From the NCBI RefSeq assembly GCF_017743735.1, contig NZ_JAGHRO010000002.1, positions 788,011 through 852,010 of the forward strand: 64,000 nucleotides of DNA, read 5' to 3'. Below the pieces are notes generated by a model. It saw only the letters and a program-made list of their open reading frames with translations, did no database searches and had not been told where the DNA came from. Made by a program: the position numbers and the translations under genes. Below, piece by piece: positions 46,354 to 55,525 of the stretch. Source of the stretch: Shimia sp. R9_2 (GTDB taxonomy: Bacteria; Pseudomonadota; Alphaproteobacteria; Rhodobacterales; Rhodobacteraceae). The first letter of the stretch is position 1. Every line of letters begins with the position of its first letter.

Positions 46354-47031
46354 TTACGCGTCCAGCTGGCGGCTAAGGATGGTGGCAAACTCATCAGCAA
46401 AGGCTTCATAGCCTGAAACGATCCGATCGCTGTCCGCACTGAGCTTGTTATAGAAGATCACGGCCGGAATCGCCGCCAACAAGCCAAGGCCCGTGGCCAA
46501 CAGCGCCTCTGCAATGCCCGGCGCGACCACAGCGAGATTGGTGTTCTGTTGAGCCGCGATCTCAATAAAGGCGTTCATGATGCCCCAGACCGTCCCAAAC
46601 AGCCCGACAAAAGGCGCAGTGGAACCCACCGTGGCGAGGATCGGCAAGCCATGCTGCAGCTCATCGGCTTCCTTGGCAATCGCCACATCCATCGACCGGT
46701 CAATCCGGCTTGTGGCATTCGCAATCAACCCGCCATCCTGCCGGTGGCTGCGCTGCCATTCCACCATGCCTGAGGCAAACACACGCTCAGACCGCCCACT
46801 TGGCTCAGGCCCGAGTTCTTCAAAGAGCTGATCCAGCGGCTCGCCGGACCAGAACGCACGATCAAACCGCGCCGCCTCGCGGCGGGCTTTGCGATACATG
46901 ATGTGCTTTTGAATGATCACCGACCAAGACCAGAACGACGCTACAATAAGCATCACCATGACCAGCTTTACGGTGAGGGTTGCGCGCGCGAAAAGCGCCC
47001 ACATCGAAAAATCGACTGCTGCGTGTTCCAT
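46354..47031 (-). CDS. tolQ: Tol-Pal inner-membrane protein TolQ
   Basis: 225 residues, MotA/TolQ/ExbB family. Three membrane segments: about residues 18-40, 130-155 (ILATVGSTAPFVGLFGTVWGIM) and 170-195 (APGIAEALLATGLGLLAAIPAVIFYN). Part of the proton channel that energises TolA. Third gene of the ybgC-tolQRAB-pal-cpoB run, about 110 bases after ybgC. Confidence 0.95.
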   Translation of the reverse strand: MEHAAVDFSMWALFARATLTVKLVMVMLIVASFWSWSVIIQKHIMYRKARREAARFDRAFWSGEPLDQLFEELGPEPSGRSERVFASGMVEWQRSHRQDGGLIANATSRIDRSMDVAIAKEADELQHGLPILATVGSTAPFVGLFGTVWGIMNAFIEIAAQQNTNLAVVAPGIAEALLATGLGLLAAIPAVIFYNKLSADSDRIVSGYEAFADEFATILSRQLDA

Positions 47032-47143
47032 TTTGCCTGCTCTTTTCTGAGGCCCTCTTTTGGAGCCTTGTTTGAGAGCAAACCTAGCGGGTTTCCACTG
47101 GGAAATCTAATGAATTGGCGTCAATCGCGAAAAATTGCGCGCC

Positions 47144-47530
47144 CTAGTGGATCATTTGGCGAATATTTGCCGGCAAACGCACCGGTTGCCCTGCCTCATT
47201 CATGCAAACCACGGTCACCACAGCCTGAAACAGAAGCTCTTCGCCTCGTTTCACCCGCTGATCCATTGTCAGGCGCACGCCGGTCACGCTCCGCACTTCG
47301 GTCTCAACGGTCAGCTCGTCATCCAAAACAGCAGACCCCAGATAATCCGCTTCGACTCGACGCACGACAAAGACGATGCCTTCGTCTTTCATCTCTTTTT
47401 GATCAAGCCCAATCTCGCGCACCCACTCGCTGCGCCCGCGCTCGATGAATTTCAGGTAGTTGGCATAATAGACAATCCCCGCCATGTCGGTGTCTTCGTA
47501 GTAGATGCGGACTGGCAGGGTGTAGATCAT
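47144..47530 (-). CDS. ybgC: Acyl-CoA thioesterase YbgC
   Basis: 128 residues, 4-hydroxybenzoyl-CoA thioesterase type. Hotdog fold with the catalytic Asp in YYEDTDMAGIVYYANYLKFIERGRSEW. Usually the first gene of the tol-pal operon and associated with phospholipid turnover at the envelope. The common His of VVYHANY is Tyr here (VYYANY), as in some members. Confidence 0.92.
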   Translation of the reverse strand: MIYTLPVRIYYEDTDMAGIVYYANYLKFIERGRSEWVREIGLDQKEMKDEGIVFVVRRVEADYLGSAVLDDELTVETEVRSVTGVRLTMDQRVKRGEELLFQAVVTVVCMNEAGQPVRLPANIRQMIH

Positions 47531-47604
47531 TGAACTTACTCCAAATTCGGCTGCTCTATGGGTAGGCCGCAGACGTGTTCAATGCAAGCGGAACAAAGCG
47601 GTGC

Positions 47605-48231
47605 CTATTCCAATCGCAACCGAGCAAAGAGGCGCAGGGCATGACTTGGATCTTCGGCTGCTGCCGGCATCATCCGGTCATAGGCTGCGGCAATCACCGC
47701 CGCCACCTCAGGACGAAGCACTGTGGCTCCGCTCTCTGGCACGACCGCCAACGGTGATGTCTCGGCAAAGGCTGCGGGCCCCCAGGTCACGATGGTTTGC
47801 ACCGCTTCCCCAAGCGCGAGCGCCTCTGCAGGCAGTTTCGCCATTTCGCCGCTCATGCGCAAAAACACAAAGGCCGCCTGAATAGCCCCGTCGTTGTCAA
47901 AACGAAATGCGCGGTACTGAGTCGCATCTGCCGCCCGCAAACGCGCAACCAAAGCTGGCAAATCGGGGATCAGGCGATCCAGATCCGGCACAGCCAACAG
48001 TTCTTCCCACTCGCGGAAGAAGAACATCATCAGGTTGCTGCCAAGTTCCGGATCTGTCTCCGCCATTTGATGGCCAACCAGCGTGGCCACTGCCTCCAGA
48101 GCGCCTTTGACTGTGCGCAGGGTCGCGTCTTCCACACCGAACACCACGGGGGCAATCGGGCGTCCCCAGCGAGCAAAACCATAGCTGCCATCGGCACGGG
48201 TAAAGAGCGTTTCAACATCCTGCGGTGTCAT
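47605..48231 (-). CDS. Conserved protein of unknown function
   Basis: 208 residues. No recognised domain, signal peptide or membrane segment. A conserved-looking N-terminus (ADGSYGFARWGRPIAPVVFGVED) suggests a globular protein; FFFREWEELLAVPDLDRLIPDLPALVARLRA is aromatic and charged. Alone, upstream of ybgC on the same strand. Confidence 0.6.
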   Translation of the reverse strand: MTPQDVETLFTRADGSYGFARWGRPIAPVVFGVEDATLRTVKGALEAVATLVGHQMAETDPELGSNLMMFFFREWEELLAVPDLDRLIPDLPALVARLRAADATQYRAFRFDNDGAIQAAFVFLRMSGEMAKLPAEALALGEAVQTIVTWGPAAFAETSPLAVVPESGATVLRPEVAAVIAAAYDRMMPAAAEDPSHALRLFARLRLE

Positions 48232-48393
48232 TTTCAGCCTCCTGAAACCATCACCGCTTCATGCCGCGCAACCCCGCGGAAGACAAGAGCTCACCACGCC
48301 TTCTATCTCGCGCCGTGTACTCAGAAGATACCAACGCCGCCTCCTGCGGTCTTGCCGTCCACATGGCGTGTTGGCTCTGAAGCTAGACGAGCA

Positions 48394-49323
48394 CTAACTT
48401 AGCTCTTCTGCCCAAGGCGGATTGGCCCCAGCACGGGCCACCGTCACGGCCGCGACTTTAGCGCCGAATGCCATCGCCGCCTGAGCTTCGGCAGCCGTGA
48501 CTGCCCGCACCCGGTCTTTGCCTAAGACACCCATTTCCGAGAGCTTCGCGAGTACACCGCTGTTGAATGTGTCGCCCGCGCCCACGGTGTCCACCACGTT
48601 GGCTTTTTCCGCCGCCACAGACAGCACTTCCCCAGAAGCCAAATACCCGCGCGCGCCATCGCCGCCACAAGTGACAATCACGAAGGCTGGCCCTTGCGTC
48701 AGAAGCTGCGCGGCGCGCGCATCCATATCGGCAAGCTCTGGCATCAACCACGCCAAGTCTTCATCAGAGACTTTAACCACATCCGCTTTGGCAAACATCT
48801 TGGCCAAACGAGCGCGATAGGTTGCCTCATCACGGATGAACCCCGGGCGGATATTGGGATCAATCATCACCGCACGGCTTTGGCCCTCACGCTCCAAAAC
48901 ATCTGCATATGTATCAGCACAAGGCTCAACCGCGAGGCTGATGCCCCCAAAGAAGAGCGCCCGCACATTGTCCGAAACCGGCGCAACATCCTCAGATGCG
49001 ATCATCCTGCCTGCCGTATTTTCATCATAAAAATCATAGGTGGCATGGCCGTCTTCGAGGTGCACAAAGGCCATCGTTGTCGGGCGATCCAAGCGCGCAA
49101 CAGCGCCTGTTGCAACTTTGCTTTGTTCAAGCCGCGCAATCAGTTGCGCGCCAAATCGATCCTCCGAGATACCGCTCAAAAGCCCGACATCAGCGCCAAG
49201 ACGCCCCAGCCCAACCGCTGTGTTAAACACCGCGCCTCCGACATGTGGCACAAAACCTTCCGCTCCGCCCACCGTCGCTTCCGGGATCATATCAATCAGC
49301 GCTTCTCCGCAACACAGGATCAT
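48394..49323 (-). CDS. PfkB-family carbohydrate kinase (fructokinase-like)
   Basis: 309 residues. Ribokinase fold: GEALIDMIPE and GGAVFNTAVGLGRLGADVG at the N-terminus, catalytic base Asp in VDTVGAGDTFNSGVLAKL near residue 255. The YDFYDENTAGRMI segment resembles fructokinases. It lies nine bases after the lyxose-isomerase-type gene, so phosphorylation of its ketose product (fructose or xylulose) is a plausible role. Confidence 0.85.
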   Translation of the reverse strand: MILCCGEALIDMIPEATVGGAEGFVPHVGGAVFNTAVGLGRLGADVGLLSGISEDRFGAQLIARLEQSKVATGAVARLDRPTTMAFVHLEDGHATYDFYDENTAGRMIASEDVAPVSDNVRALFFGGISLAVEPCADTYADVLEREGQSRAVMIDPNIRPGFIRDEATYRARLAKMFAKADVVKVSDEDLAWLMPELADMDARAAQLLTQGPAFVIVTCGGDGARGYLASGEVLSVAAEKANVVDTVGAGDTFNSGVLAKLSEMGVLGKDRVRAVTAAEAQAAMAFGAKVAAVTVARAGANPPWAEELS

Positions 49324-49332
49324 GGTGTTTCC

Positions 49333-50019
49333 TCACCCAAGCCACTTTGCATAGTCGCTCACAAGCAGATGCGTCGGATCCACATCTTCCTCGATATCAG
49401 CAAACCGCCCAATCGGCTCACGAAAGATATTGTCAGTCTCATCGTCGTTCACCGTCGAGACCTCTCCAATCAGAACATCGCCCCCTTCGCCCCAGAAGGC
49501 ATGCCAATCGCCGGGCATCAGCGTGAGGCTTTCCCCGGGCGCAAACTTAAGCTTCTCACCCGGTGCAAACTCGCGCGCGATACCGTCACACATGATCATA
49601 CCACCGCGATCTTCGGCAAAGTTCCCTTCATCATCAGAGCCATAAAGCTCCACCACCATGGTCGCCCCACCACGATTGATAATGTCCTCGGCCTTGATCA
49701 CATGCGTGTGCATCGGAGACAGTTGATCCTGACGTGAAATCAGGAGCTTCTCCGCGTAGCACATGCCACCACCACGCTGAAGATCAGCCAACCGGCCATT
49801 GCGGAGCGTGAAGAGGAACAAGCCCATTTCATCAAAATTGCCAGCGCCGTAGTCGGTGATGTCCCACCCGCAGCGCGCATCAACCAGCGCTTTGGCAGCC
49901 TGCTTGCGCGCCACGAACTCTTCTGGCGTCCAATAGGCAAATGGTGGCAGCTTGAAACCATAAGAACGGATCATCTCGTCCGCAGCAGCCATGATCTCAT
50001 TGATGGTTGAGCGTTTCAT
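49333..50019 (-). CDS. D-lyxose/D-mannose isomerase family protein
   Basis: 228 residues from ATG 50019; the long upstream extension is not conserved. Cupin-fold aldose isomerase of the D-lyxose isomerase type: metal ligands in PMHTHVIKAEDIINRGG and MVVELYG, further His in GDWHAFWGEGGD. These interconvert D-lyxose/D-xylulose and often D-mannose/D-fructose. The MKRSTINE start follows the SD GGGAG region. Divergent from the GH4 gene. Confidence 0.8.
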   Translation of the reverse strand: MKRSTINEIMAAADEMIRSYGFKLPPFAYWTPEEFVARKQAAKALVDARCGWDITDYGAGNFDEMGLFLFTLRNGRLADLQRGGGMCYAEKLLISRQDQLSPMHTHVIKAEDIINRGGATMVVELYGSDDEGNFAEDRGGMIMCDGIAREFAPGEKLKFAPGESLTLMPGDWHAFWGEGGDVLIGEVSTVNDDETDNIFREPIGRFADIEEDVDPTHLLVSDYAKWLG

Positions 50020-50077
50020 CGCAATCTCCCTCGCAAACTGGCCTCTTACGCATGGGATGCCCCAAGAAAGCTGACCA

Positions 50078-50087
50078 TTAGCGCTAA
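50078..50087. promoter_or_regulatory. LacI-type operator-like palindrome 1
   Basis: TTAGCGCTAA, a perfect palindrome 59 bases before the isomerase start. Confidence 0.5.
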
Positions 50088-50238
50088 CATTTCTCAATAT
50101 GCTATGGCAAAAGGCCGCCCTTGTGGCAACTGAAATCACGCGCTTGCATGCTTCACTCCGCTCCAAACCCGCCCGAAACTTGTTTCGCAGCATGCGCGTT
50201 CAAAAACACGCTTGCCGAAACCAATTTCGCCGCACATG

Positions 50239-50248
50239 TTACCGATAA
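50239..50248. promoter_or_regulatory. LacI-type operator-like palindrome 2
   Basis: TTACCGATAA within GTTACCGATAAC (only the two bases next to the central CG break symmetry), about 120 bases before the GH4 start. Same TTAnCGnTAA core as site 1. Confidence 0.45.
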
Positions 50249-50366
50249 CGGCCATTCGCCGACCAGCCTGTGCGACCAACTGGGCTTTCCCGAAAGGTCA
50301 CGCTGGCATTTCTCATATTGCAAAACCAACCCAAGCCTCCTGAGGCATCTCAAAGGACATAAACGC

Positions 50367-51722
50367 ATGACCAAAATCGTACTCGTGGGGGCGGGCAGCC
50401 TGCAATTTGGCACCGGGATGCTGGGCGATATTTTCCAAAGCACTCATTTGGAGCAAGCCGAGATTGTCTTGCATGACATCAATCTGGACGCTGCCCAACG
50501 CACGCTGAAAATAGCTGAGGACTATGTCGCCGCCAACAATCTCAAGCATGCGCTCACCGCAACCACAGATCTTCCCGCAGCGCTCAAAGGCGCACGTTTT
50601 GTCGTCATCTCTATCGAGGTTGGCGACCGTTTTGCCCTTTGGGACATGGACTGGAAGATCCCGCAACAATACGGCATTCAACAGGTCTACGGTGAAAACG
50701 GCGGCCCCGGCGGTCTGTTTCACAGCCTGCGCATCATCCCGCCAATTCTCGACATCTGCCAGCAGGTTATGGACATCTGTCCTGACGCCACGGTGTTCAA
50801 CTATTCCAACCCCATGAGCCGGATCTGCACGACAGTGCACCGAAAATTCCCAGAGCTCACCTTTGTGGGCATGTGCCACGAAATCGCGTCTCTGGAGCGT
50901 CACCTCGCGCCGCTATTGAGCGTTGAACGCGCTGACATTGCCTATCGAGCAGGTGGACTAAACCACTTCTCGGTGATGACGGATTGCACCTATGTCAAAG
51001 ATGGCTCGGACGCCTATGAGGATGTCCGCGCCAAGGCTGAAGACTACTTCGGTGAAATGCCAGGCTACTCAGAGATTCTGCAAGCTTCGCGCAAAACCGG
51101 CACGTCGATTGAAACAGAGGGTTGGATGGACATCGACCTGAGCATGATCGACACTGTTCGCCCATGGTCTGACCGCTGGTTGTTTGCCGAAATCCTTGAG
51201 AAATTCGGCGCGCTGCCAATCACCTATGACAGCCACTTTGGCGAATACATCCAGTGGGCACATGACTGCTCTGACCATCAGGGCATTTTGGATTTCTACA
51301 CCTACTACCGCAACTTCCTCGGCAAAACAGACCCGGTGATCGAACCTGTTCTGAAAGAGCGCGTGGTCCCCATCATGGAAGCCCTGCTAGGCGCGCCAGC
51401 CTACGAAGAGGCCGCCGTCAACATCCCAAACAAGGGCTTCATCACCAACTTGCCAAAGTGGATCTGCGTTGAAGTTCCGGCGATGATCGACACCAACGGG
51501 CTGCACGGCATTTCGATCGATATCCCAGCCGGTGTGCGCGGCCTTCTGTCCAACCAGATTGGCATCCACGACATGACCGCCGAAGCCATCCTGCAAGGCA
51601 GTCGGGATCTCGTGGTGCAGGCTCTGCTCGTTGATCCGGTAGTGACCAAATCCAAAGGCATGGGAGCCTTGGTGGATCATATGATTGCTGAACAAAGCCC
51701 TTGGCTGGACTACCTCAAGTAA
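50367..51722 (+). CDS. Glycoside hydrolase family 4 (alpha-glucosidase/galactosidase)
   Basis: 451 residues from ATG 50367; the open frame upstream to 50121 is in the promoter region. NAD- and metal-dependent GH4: dinucleotide loop KIVLVGAGSLQFGTGMLGDI, FNYSNPMSRI, metal cysteine in VGMCHEIASLER and histidine in GGLNHFSVMT. GH4 enzymes cleave alpha- or beta-glycosides by transient oxidation at C3. No signal peptide, so the substrate is imported first. Divergent from the isomerase-kinase pair and convergent with the oxidative operon. Confidence 0.9.
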   Translation: MTKIVLVGAGSLQFGTGMLGDIFQSTHLEQAEIVLHDINLDAAQRTLKIAEDYVAANNLKHALTATTDLPAALKGARFVVISIEVGDRFALWDMDWKIPQQYGIQQVYGENGGPGGLFHSLRIIPPILDICQQVMDICPDATVFNYSNPMSRICTTVHRKFPELTFVGMCHEIASLERHLAPLLSVERADIAYRAGGLNHFSVMTDCTYVKDGSDAYEDVRAKAEDYFGEMPGYSEILQASRKTGTSIETEGWMDIDLSMIDTVRPWSDRWLFAEILEKFGALPITYDSHFGEYIQWAHDCSDHQGILDFYTYYRNFLGKTDPVIEPVLKERVVPIMEALLGAPAYEEAAVNIPNKGFITNLPKWICVEVPAMIDTNGLHGISIDIPAGVRGLLSNQIGIHDMTAEAILQGSRDLVVQALLVDPVVTKSKGMGALVDHMIAEQSPWLDYLK

Positions 51723-51729
51723 ACAGAAA

Positions 51730-51758
51730 GCGCCGAAGACCTCTCTGCGGCGCATTTA
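51730..51758. terminator. Bidirectional hairpin between GH4 and glycerate kinase genes
   Basis: GCGCCG (51730-51735) pairs with CGGCGC (51748-51753) in the 38-base convergent gap; short T runs on both sides. Confidence 0.6.
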
Positions 51759-51760
51759 CA

Positions 51761-53011
51761 TTACGGGGTGATCAAAATCGCCCTGAAATCATTCACGTTG
51801 GTCAATGTCGGGCCCGGCACAACCTGTGTATCCAGCTTGGCAAAGAACCCATGCGCATCATTGATCGCCAAGGCCTCTGCCACATCAACACCACGCGCCT
51901 CTGCCTCTGTCAAAGTGCTCGGCGAAATGACCGCCCCGGCCACCTCCGCTGCCCCATCGACACCATCCGTGTCACAAGCCAGCGCGTGAATCTGTGGCGC
52001 GCCATCCAAAGCTGCGGCAAGTGCCAGCGCATATTCCGCATTTGGGCCACCCACGCCGTCACCCCGTCGCGTCACCGTAAGCTCCCCACCAGACAACAAA
52101 AGCAAAGGCTCCGTGACTGTCGCGGCTCGCTCTTTCGCCAGAATAGCATGCTCTGCGGCAATCCCACGCGCTTCGCCTTCCAAGGCATCGCCCAAAATCT
52201 CCACTGTACAACCGGCGTCTTCCGCCACCGCCTTGGCTGCCAGAAGCGACTGCATCGGCGAGGCAAAGAGCACATTTTCCGTGGTCGAAAGACGCGCATC
52301 ATCCAGCGCCACAACGCCAGCATGCGCACGTGCCGCCGCCTCAACATGTTTGGGCAAAGTCACACCAAAGGGCGCAACCGCTGCCAGTGCGGCATCCAAA
52401 TCCGAGGGTTCTCCAACCGTGGGGCCAGAACCGATCATGCCCGGCTCATCGCCCGGCACATCCGAGATCAGGAAAGACACTACCTTGGCAGGATATGCCG
52501 CCGCGGCCAACTGACCACCTTTGGCTTGGCACAAATGCTTGCGCAGCGCGTTCATCGCTGAAATTGGCGCACCTGACGCCAGCAAATCCGCGTTTACCTG
52601 TTTCAACTCGTCCAAGGTCACACCCGGAACAGGCGCTGTTAAGAGCGAGGACGCACCTCCCGAAACCAAACAGATCACCGTGTCCTCGGCGCCAAGTCCA
52701 CGCATCAGCTCCAGCATTTCAAGCGTCGCCGCTTCCCCGGCGGTATCTGGCACCGGATGGGCGGCCGAGGCGATCCGAATGCCTGCACAAGGGCGCTCAT
52801 ATCCGTAGCGCGTGATCACCAGCCCTTCGCAGGGACCCCACGCCGCTTCCAAAGCCTCCGCCATCCGCGCGCTCGCCTTGCCAGCACCTACAACAATCAA
52901 CCGACCTGACGGTTTGGAGGGCAATGCGTCCGGCAGCGCCGCCATAGGATCGGCAACAGCCACAGCTTTGGCAAAAAGCGCTCTCAGGAAGTCATTCGGG
53001 TCATCAATCAC
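51761..53011 (-). CDS. Glycerate 2-kinase (GckA/MOFRL family)
   Basis: 416 residues, GTG start at 53011 directly after the LacI stop (TAAGTG), GGAGAGAG upstream. DUF4147 domain (VVGAGKASARMAEALE, VSGGASSLLTAPVPG, ISDVPGDEPGMIGSGPT) and C-terminal MOFRL domain (LLSGGELTVTRRGDGVGGPNAEYALA, ACDTDGVDG). Converts D-glycerate to 2-phosphoglycerate. Last gene of the long operon, so its product probably feeds the operon's end product into glycolysis. Confidence 0.9.
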   Translation of the reverse strand: MIDDPNDFLRALFAKAVAVADPMAALPDALPSKPSGRLIVVGAGKASARMAEALEAAWGPCEGLVITRYGYERPCAGIRIASAAHPVPDTAGEAATLEMLELMRGLGAEDTVICLVSGGASSLLTAPVPGVTLDELKQVNADLLASGAPISAMNALRKHLCQAKGGQLAAAAYPAKVVSFLISDVPGDEPGMIGSGPTVGEPSDLDAALAAVAPFGVTLPKHVEAAARAHAGVVALDDARLSTTENVLFASPMQSLLAAKAVAEDAGCTVEILGDALEGEARGIAAEHAILAKERAATVTEPLLLLSGGELTVTRRGDGVGGPNAEYALALAAALDGAPQIHALACDTDGVDGAAEVAGAVISPSTLTEAEARGVDVAEALAINDAHGFFAKLDTQVVPGPTLTNVNDFRAILITP

Positions 53012-54019
53012 TTAGCTCTCTCCACTGGAGGCCCGCACCATCAGTGACACGGGTGTGCGCACGTCAGGCGCAGGCGCCGGACCTTGGGTCAGCCACCCCA
53101 GCAGCGCATCGCTGATATGGGTGGCAAATTCGGGGATACGGCAGCTCACCGAGCTCAGCGGCGGTGCACTATGCGCACATTCTTCGATGTCATCGACGCC
53201 GACAACCCTTAATCCCGCTCCAATCACACGTCCCTGCGCTGAGGCAGATGCGACGAGCCCAAGCGCGACCAAGTCATTGAAGCAAATGACCCCATCAACC
53301 TCGGGAAACCGTTCTTTGAGCACCTGTGCCTGTTCGCGTCCAAACTGTCTTGTGGCAGCCCCGGTCAAGACCACCGGCTGCTGGCCACGCTCTTCCATCA
53401 CTTTGAGATATCCTGACACGCGCTCCTGCGTGACAGGCCGCCCGTCAAGCCCGCCGACAAACGCAATCCGTTTCGCCCCCTGCGCAAGCAAATGCTCGGT
53501 CGCCAGCCGCCCGCCTTCGGCATAGTCCGGAGCGGCAAAGGGAAACTGATCCAAGCGATTATCCACGCGCCGAAACACCTGCATCGCAGGTAGCCCTGCC
53601 CGCGCGATCGGCTCCAAGGCCTGCCCACTGTCGTCATAGGTGGGGCAGATCACAAAGGCAGACACACCGTGCTCGATCAACGCATTGATCATCTTTTGCT
53701 GCAGGGCTGGATCTTCTTCGGTATTGGCAACCACAGCCGCATAGTCCTGCTGACTCAGACTGCGCTGCAAGGAGGCTGCAAGCTCAGAAAAAAACGGGTT
53801 GCGCAGATCATTGATCACGAGACCAATCAGACCGGTTGAACCGGAACGCAGTTTCGCCGCGGCACGGTTATAAACATAACCGATCTCGGCCATCACCTTT
53901 TGCACGTGCTCACGCGTTTCGGACTTCACCAAACTGCTGCCCTGCAACACGAGGCTGACGGTGGATTTTGACACCCCAGCCTCGCGGGCCACATCTTTGA
54001 TCGTCGGTCTGCGCTCCAT
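53012..54019 (-). CDS. LacI-family transcriptional regulator
   Basis: 335 residues. N-terminal HTH TIKDVAREAGVSKSTVSLVLQG with hinge helix (NRAAAKLRSGSTGLIGLVI), then a periplasmic-binding-protein fold. Embedded in the operon between the DUF993 gene (12 bases up) and glycerate kinase (0 bases). The likely effector is the sugar or product of the pathway; operator candidates are at 50078 and 50239. Confidence 0.92.
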   Translation of the reverse strand: MERRPTIKDVAREAGVSKSTVSLVLQGSSLVKSETREHVQKVMAEIGYVYNRAAAKLRSGSTGLIGLVINDLRNPFFSELAASLQRSLSQQDYAAVVANTEEDPALQQKMINALIEHGVSAFVICPTYDDSGQALEPIARAGLPAMQVFRRVDNRLDQFPFAAPDYAEGGRLATEHLLAQGAKRIAFVGGLDGRPVTQERVSGYLKVMEERGQQPVVLTGAATRQFGREQAQVLKERFPEVDGVICFNDLVALGLVASASAQGRVIGAGLRVVGVDDIEECAHSAPPLSSVSCRIPEFATHISDALLGWLTQGPAPAPDVRTPVSLMVRASSGES

Positions 54020-54031
54020 GGCCGCTAGGTG

Positions 54032-55192
54032 TCAGATACCATGCAGGGAAAGCAAGGCTTTCATGCGGGTTTCCGCCAATTCCGGCTGCGAAAGCAGCCC
54101 TGCAGCATCGGCCAGGCGAAACACCTCTGCATAATGCGTGATATCTCTGCTCCCCTGAAACCCACCCGGCATAATGAAATGGCTCTGCGCGCCATTGAGC
54201 CAGGCAAGATAGGCGATGCCGGCCTTGTAAAATCGCGTTGGTGCTCGGAAGATTTCGCGGGACAAAGGAACTGTCGGTGCCAACAAAGCATGGTAACGGT
54301 GCATGTCGCCCATCGCCAAAGCCTCAAGCGCCTGACTGGCCGCCGGAGCGATGGCGGCAAAAATCCCCAACAGCGCATGGGAGTGATGTGTGCCATCCCC
54401 CTCAATCAGTGGTGCGTAGTTGAAATCATCCCCTGTATACAGACGCACGCCTTCAGGCAGCCGCGCCCGAAAGGCCTCCTCATGCGCCTGATCCAGCAGA
54501 GAGATCTTAATGCCATCAACCTGGCTGTGATTTTCGCCAATCAGCTCCAGAACAAAGTCACTGGCAGCCTCAACAGAGTCACAGCCCCAGTAGCCTTTGA
54601 GCGCGGGATCAAACATGTCTCCCAGCCAATGCAGGATGACAGGCTGCGCAGCCCCATCGATCAGGCGGCGATAAACCTTGTGATAAACCTCTTTGTCCGC
54701 ACCGATTGCCGGCAACGCCCGGGTCGCCATCAAAATCAACTGCCCGCCGGCCGCCTCAATGACTTCTGCCTGATGCTCGTAAGCGGCGGTGATGGCCTCC
54801 GAAGTGGTCAGCTCAGACAGCTCACAATGGTCGGTCCCGGCACCGCAGGCCACGCGCGGCTTTTGCGAATGCGCCTTGGCTGCCACCATTGTGCGCTCGA
54901 TCAACTCACGTGCAGTGGCCCAGTCAACGCCCATGCCACGCTGCGCCGTATCCATGGCCTCCGCCAGACCGAGTCCCTGATCCCAGAGACCTTGGCGAAA
55001 CGCCAAAGTGGTGTCCCAATCCACCGCCGGACGGCCTGTCCAGGGATCTCGCTCCGCGACCGGATCTGGCACCACATGCGCCGCTGCAAAGGCCGTGCGG
55101 GTCAGCGCAACTTTGGGCGCACGCGGCACAAGCGGTTTTCCGTGCAGACGATAATCCTCAATGCTCCCATCCTGCGTTGGCAGCTTTAGCAT
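54032..55192 (-). CDS. DUF993 / dihydrodipicolinate-synthase-like protein
   Basis: 386 residues. TIM-barrel protein of the DUF993 family, distantly like DHDPS/NAL aldolases: DGIKISLLD (Lys229) is placed like the Schiff-base lysine of G-I-K in that superfamily, LHWLGDMFDPALKGYWG follows a barrel strand, and RLYTGDDFNY is another barrel motif. No reaction is established for the family; an aldolase or lyase on a keto-sugar acid is inferred from fold and neighbours. Confidence 0.75.
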   Translation of the reverse strand: MLKLPTQDGSIEDYRLHGKPLVPRAPKVALTRTAFAAAHVVPDPVAERDPWTGRPAVDWDTTLAFRQGLWDQGLGLAEAMDTAQRGMGVDWATARELIERTMVAAKAHSQKPRVACGAGTDHCELSELTTSEAITAAYEHQAEVIEAAGGQLILMATRALPAIGADKEVYHKVYRRLIDGAAQPVILHWLGDMFDPALKGYWGCDSVEAASDFVLELIGENHSQVDGIKISLLDQAHEEAFRARLPEGVRLYTGDDFNYAPLIEGDGTHHSHALLGIFAAIAPAASQALEALAMGDMHRYHALLAPTVPLSREIFRAPTRFYKAGIAYLAWLNGAQSHFIMPGGFQGSRDITHYAEVFRLADAAGLLSQPELAETRMKALLSLHGI

Positions 55193-55216
55193 GACATCAC
55201 TCCTCCGATCATCGGC

Positions 55217-55525
55217 TCAGGCCTCCACATCCAGCACCAGCACCCCATCGAGCCCGCCCTCAGCGTGCGCAACAATCTCCGCGCCCCAACGCTTGTGTTC
55301 TTCATCTTCGGAATAAGCTGCCAGATCCTCAAAGCTGTCGAAATCGATGGTGAAACCGTGCATGTAGCCACGTTCAATCTTCTCCGGGCTGGTTGACCGG
55401 CCTCCATGAAAGCCTGAGGCCCCTTCAAGCCGCACAGTCACACCTGCAAGCCCCGCATAGATCTCCGAAATGGTGTCCTCAGACACGTCGGAGCGGAACC
55501 GGGTCAGAACGATATGTTTGATCAT
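55217..55525 (-). CDS. Dabb (stress-response A/B barrel) domain protein
   Basis: 102 residues. MIKHIVLTRFRSDVSEDTI and a central GYMHGFTIDFDSFEDLAAYSED are the usual Dabb features. Dimeric ferredoxin-like fold; enzymes and heme-independent oxygenase-like proteins are in the group. Its ATG overlaps the GMC gene stop (ATGA). Confidence 0.82.
   Translation of the reverse strand: MIKHIVLTRFRSDVSEDTISEIYAGLAGVTVRLEGASGFHGGRSTSPEKIERGYMHGFTIDFDSFEDLAAYSEDEEHKRWGAEIVAHAEGGLDGVLVLDVEA

Larger units (their letters stand above)
50020..50366. promoter_or_regulatory. Divergent promoter region between isomerase and GH4 genes
   Basis: 347 bases with no credible gene. It holds two similar palindromes, at 50078-50087 and 50239-50248, each with a central CG flanked by TTA/TAA, the form typical of LacI-family operators. 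A LacI-type regulator is encoded at 53012-54019. The region probably carries the promoters of both transcripts. Confidence 0.6.
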
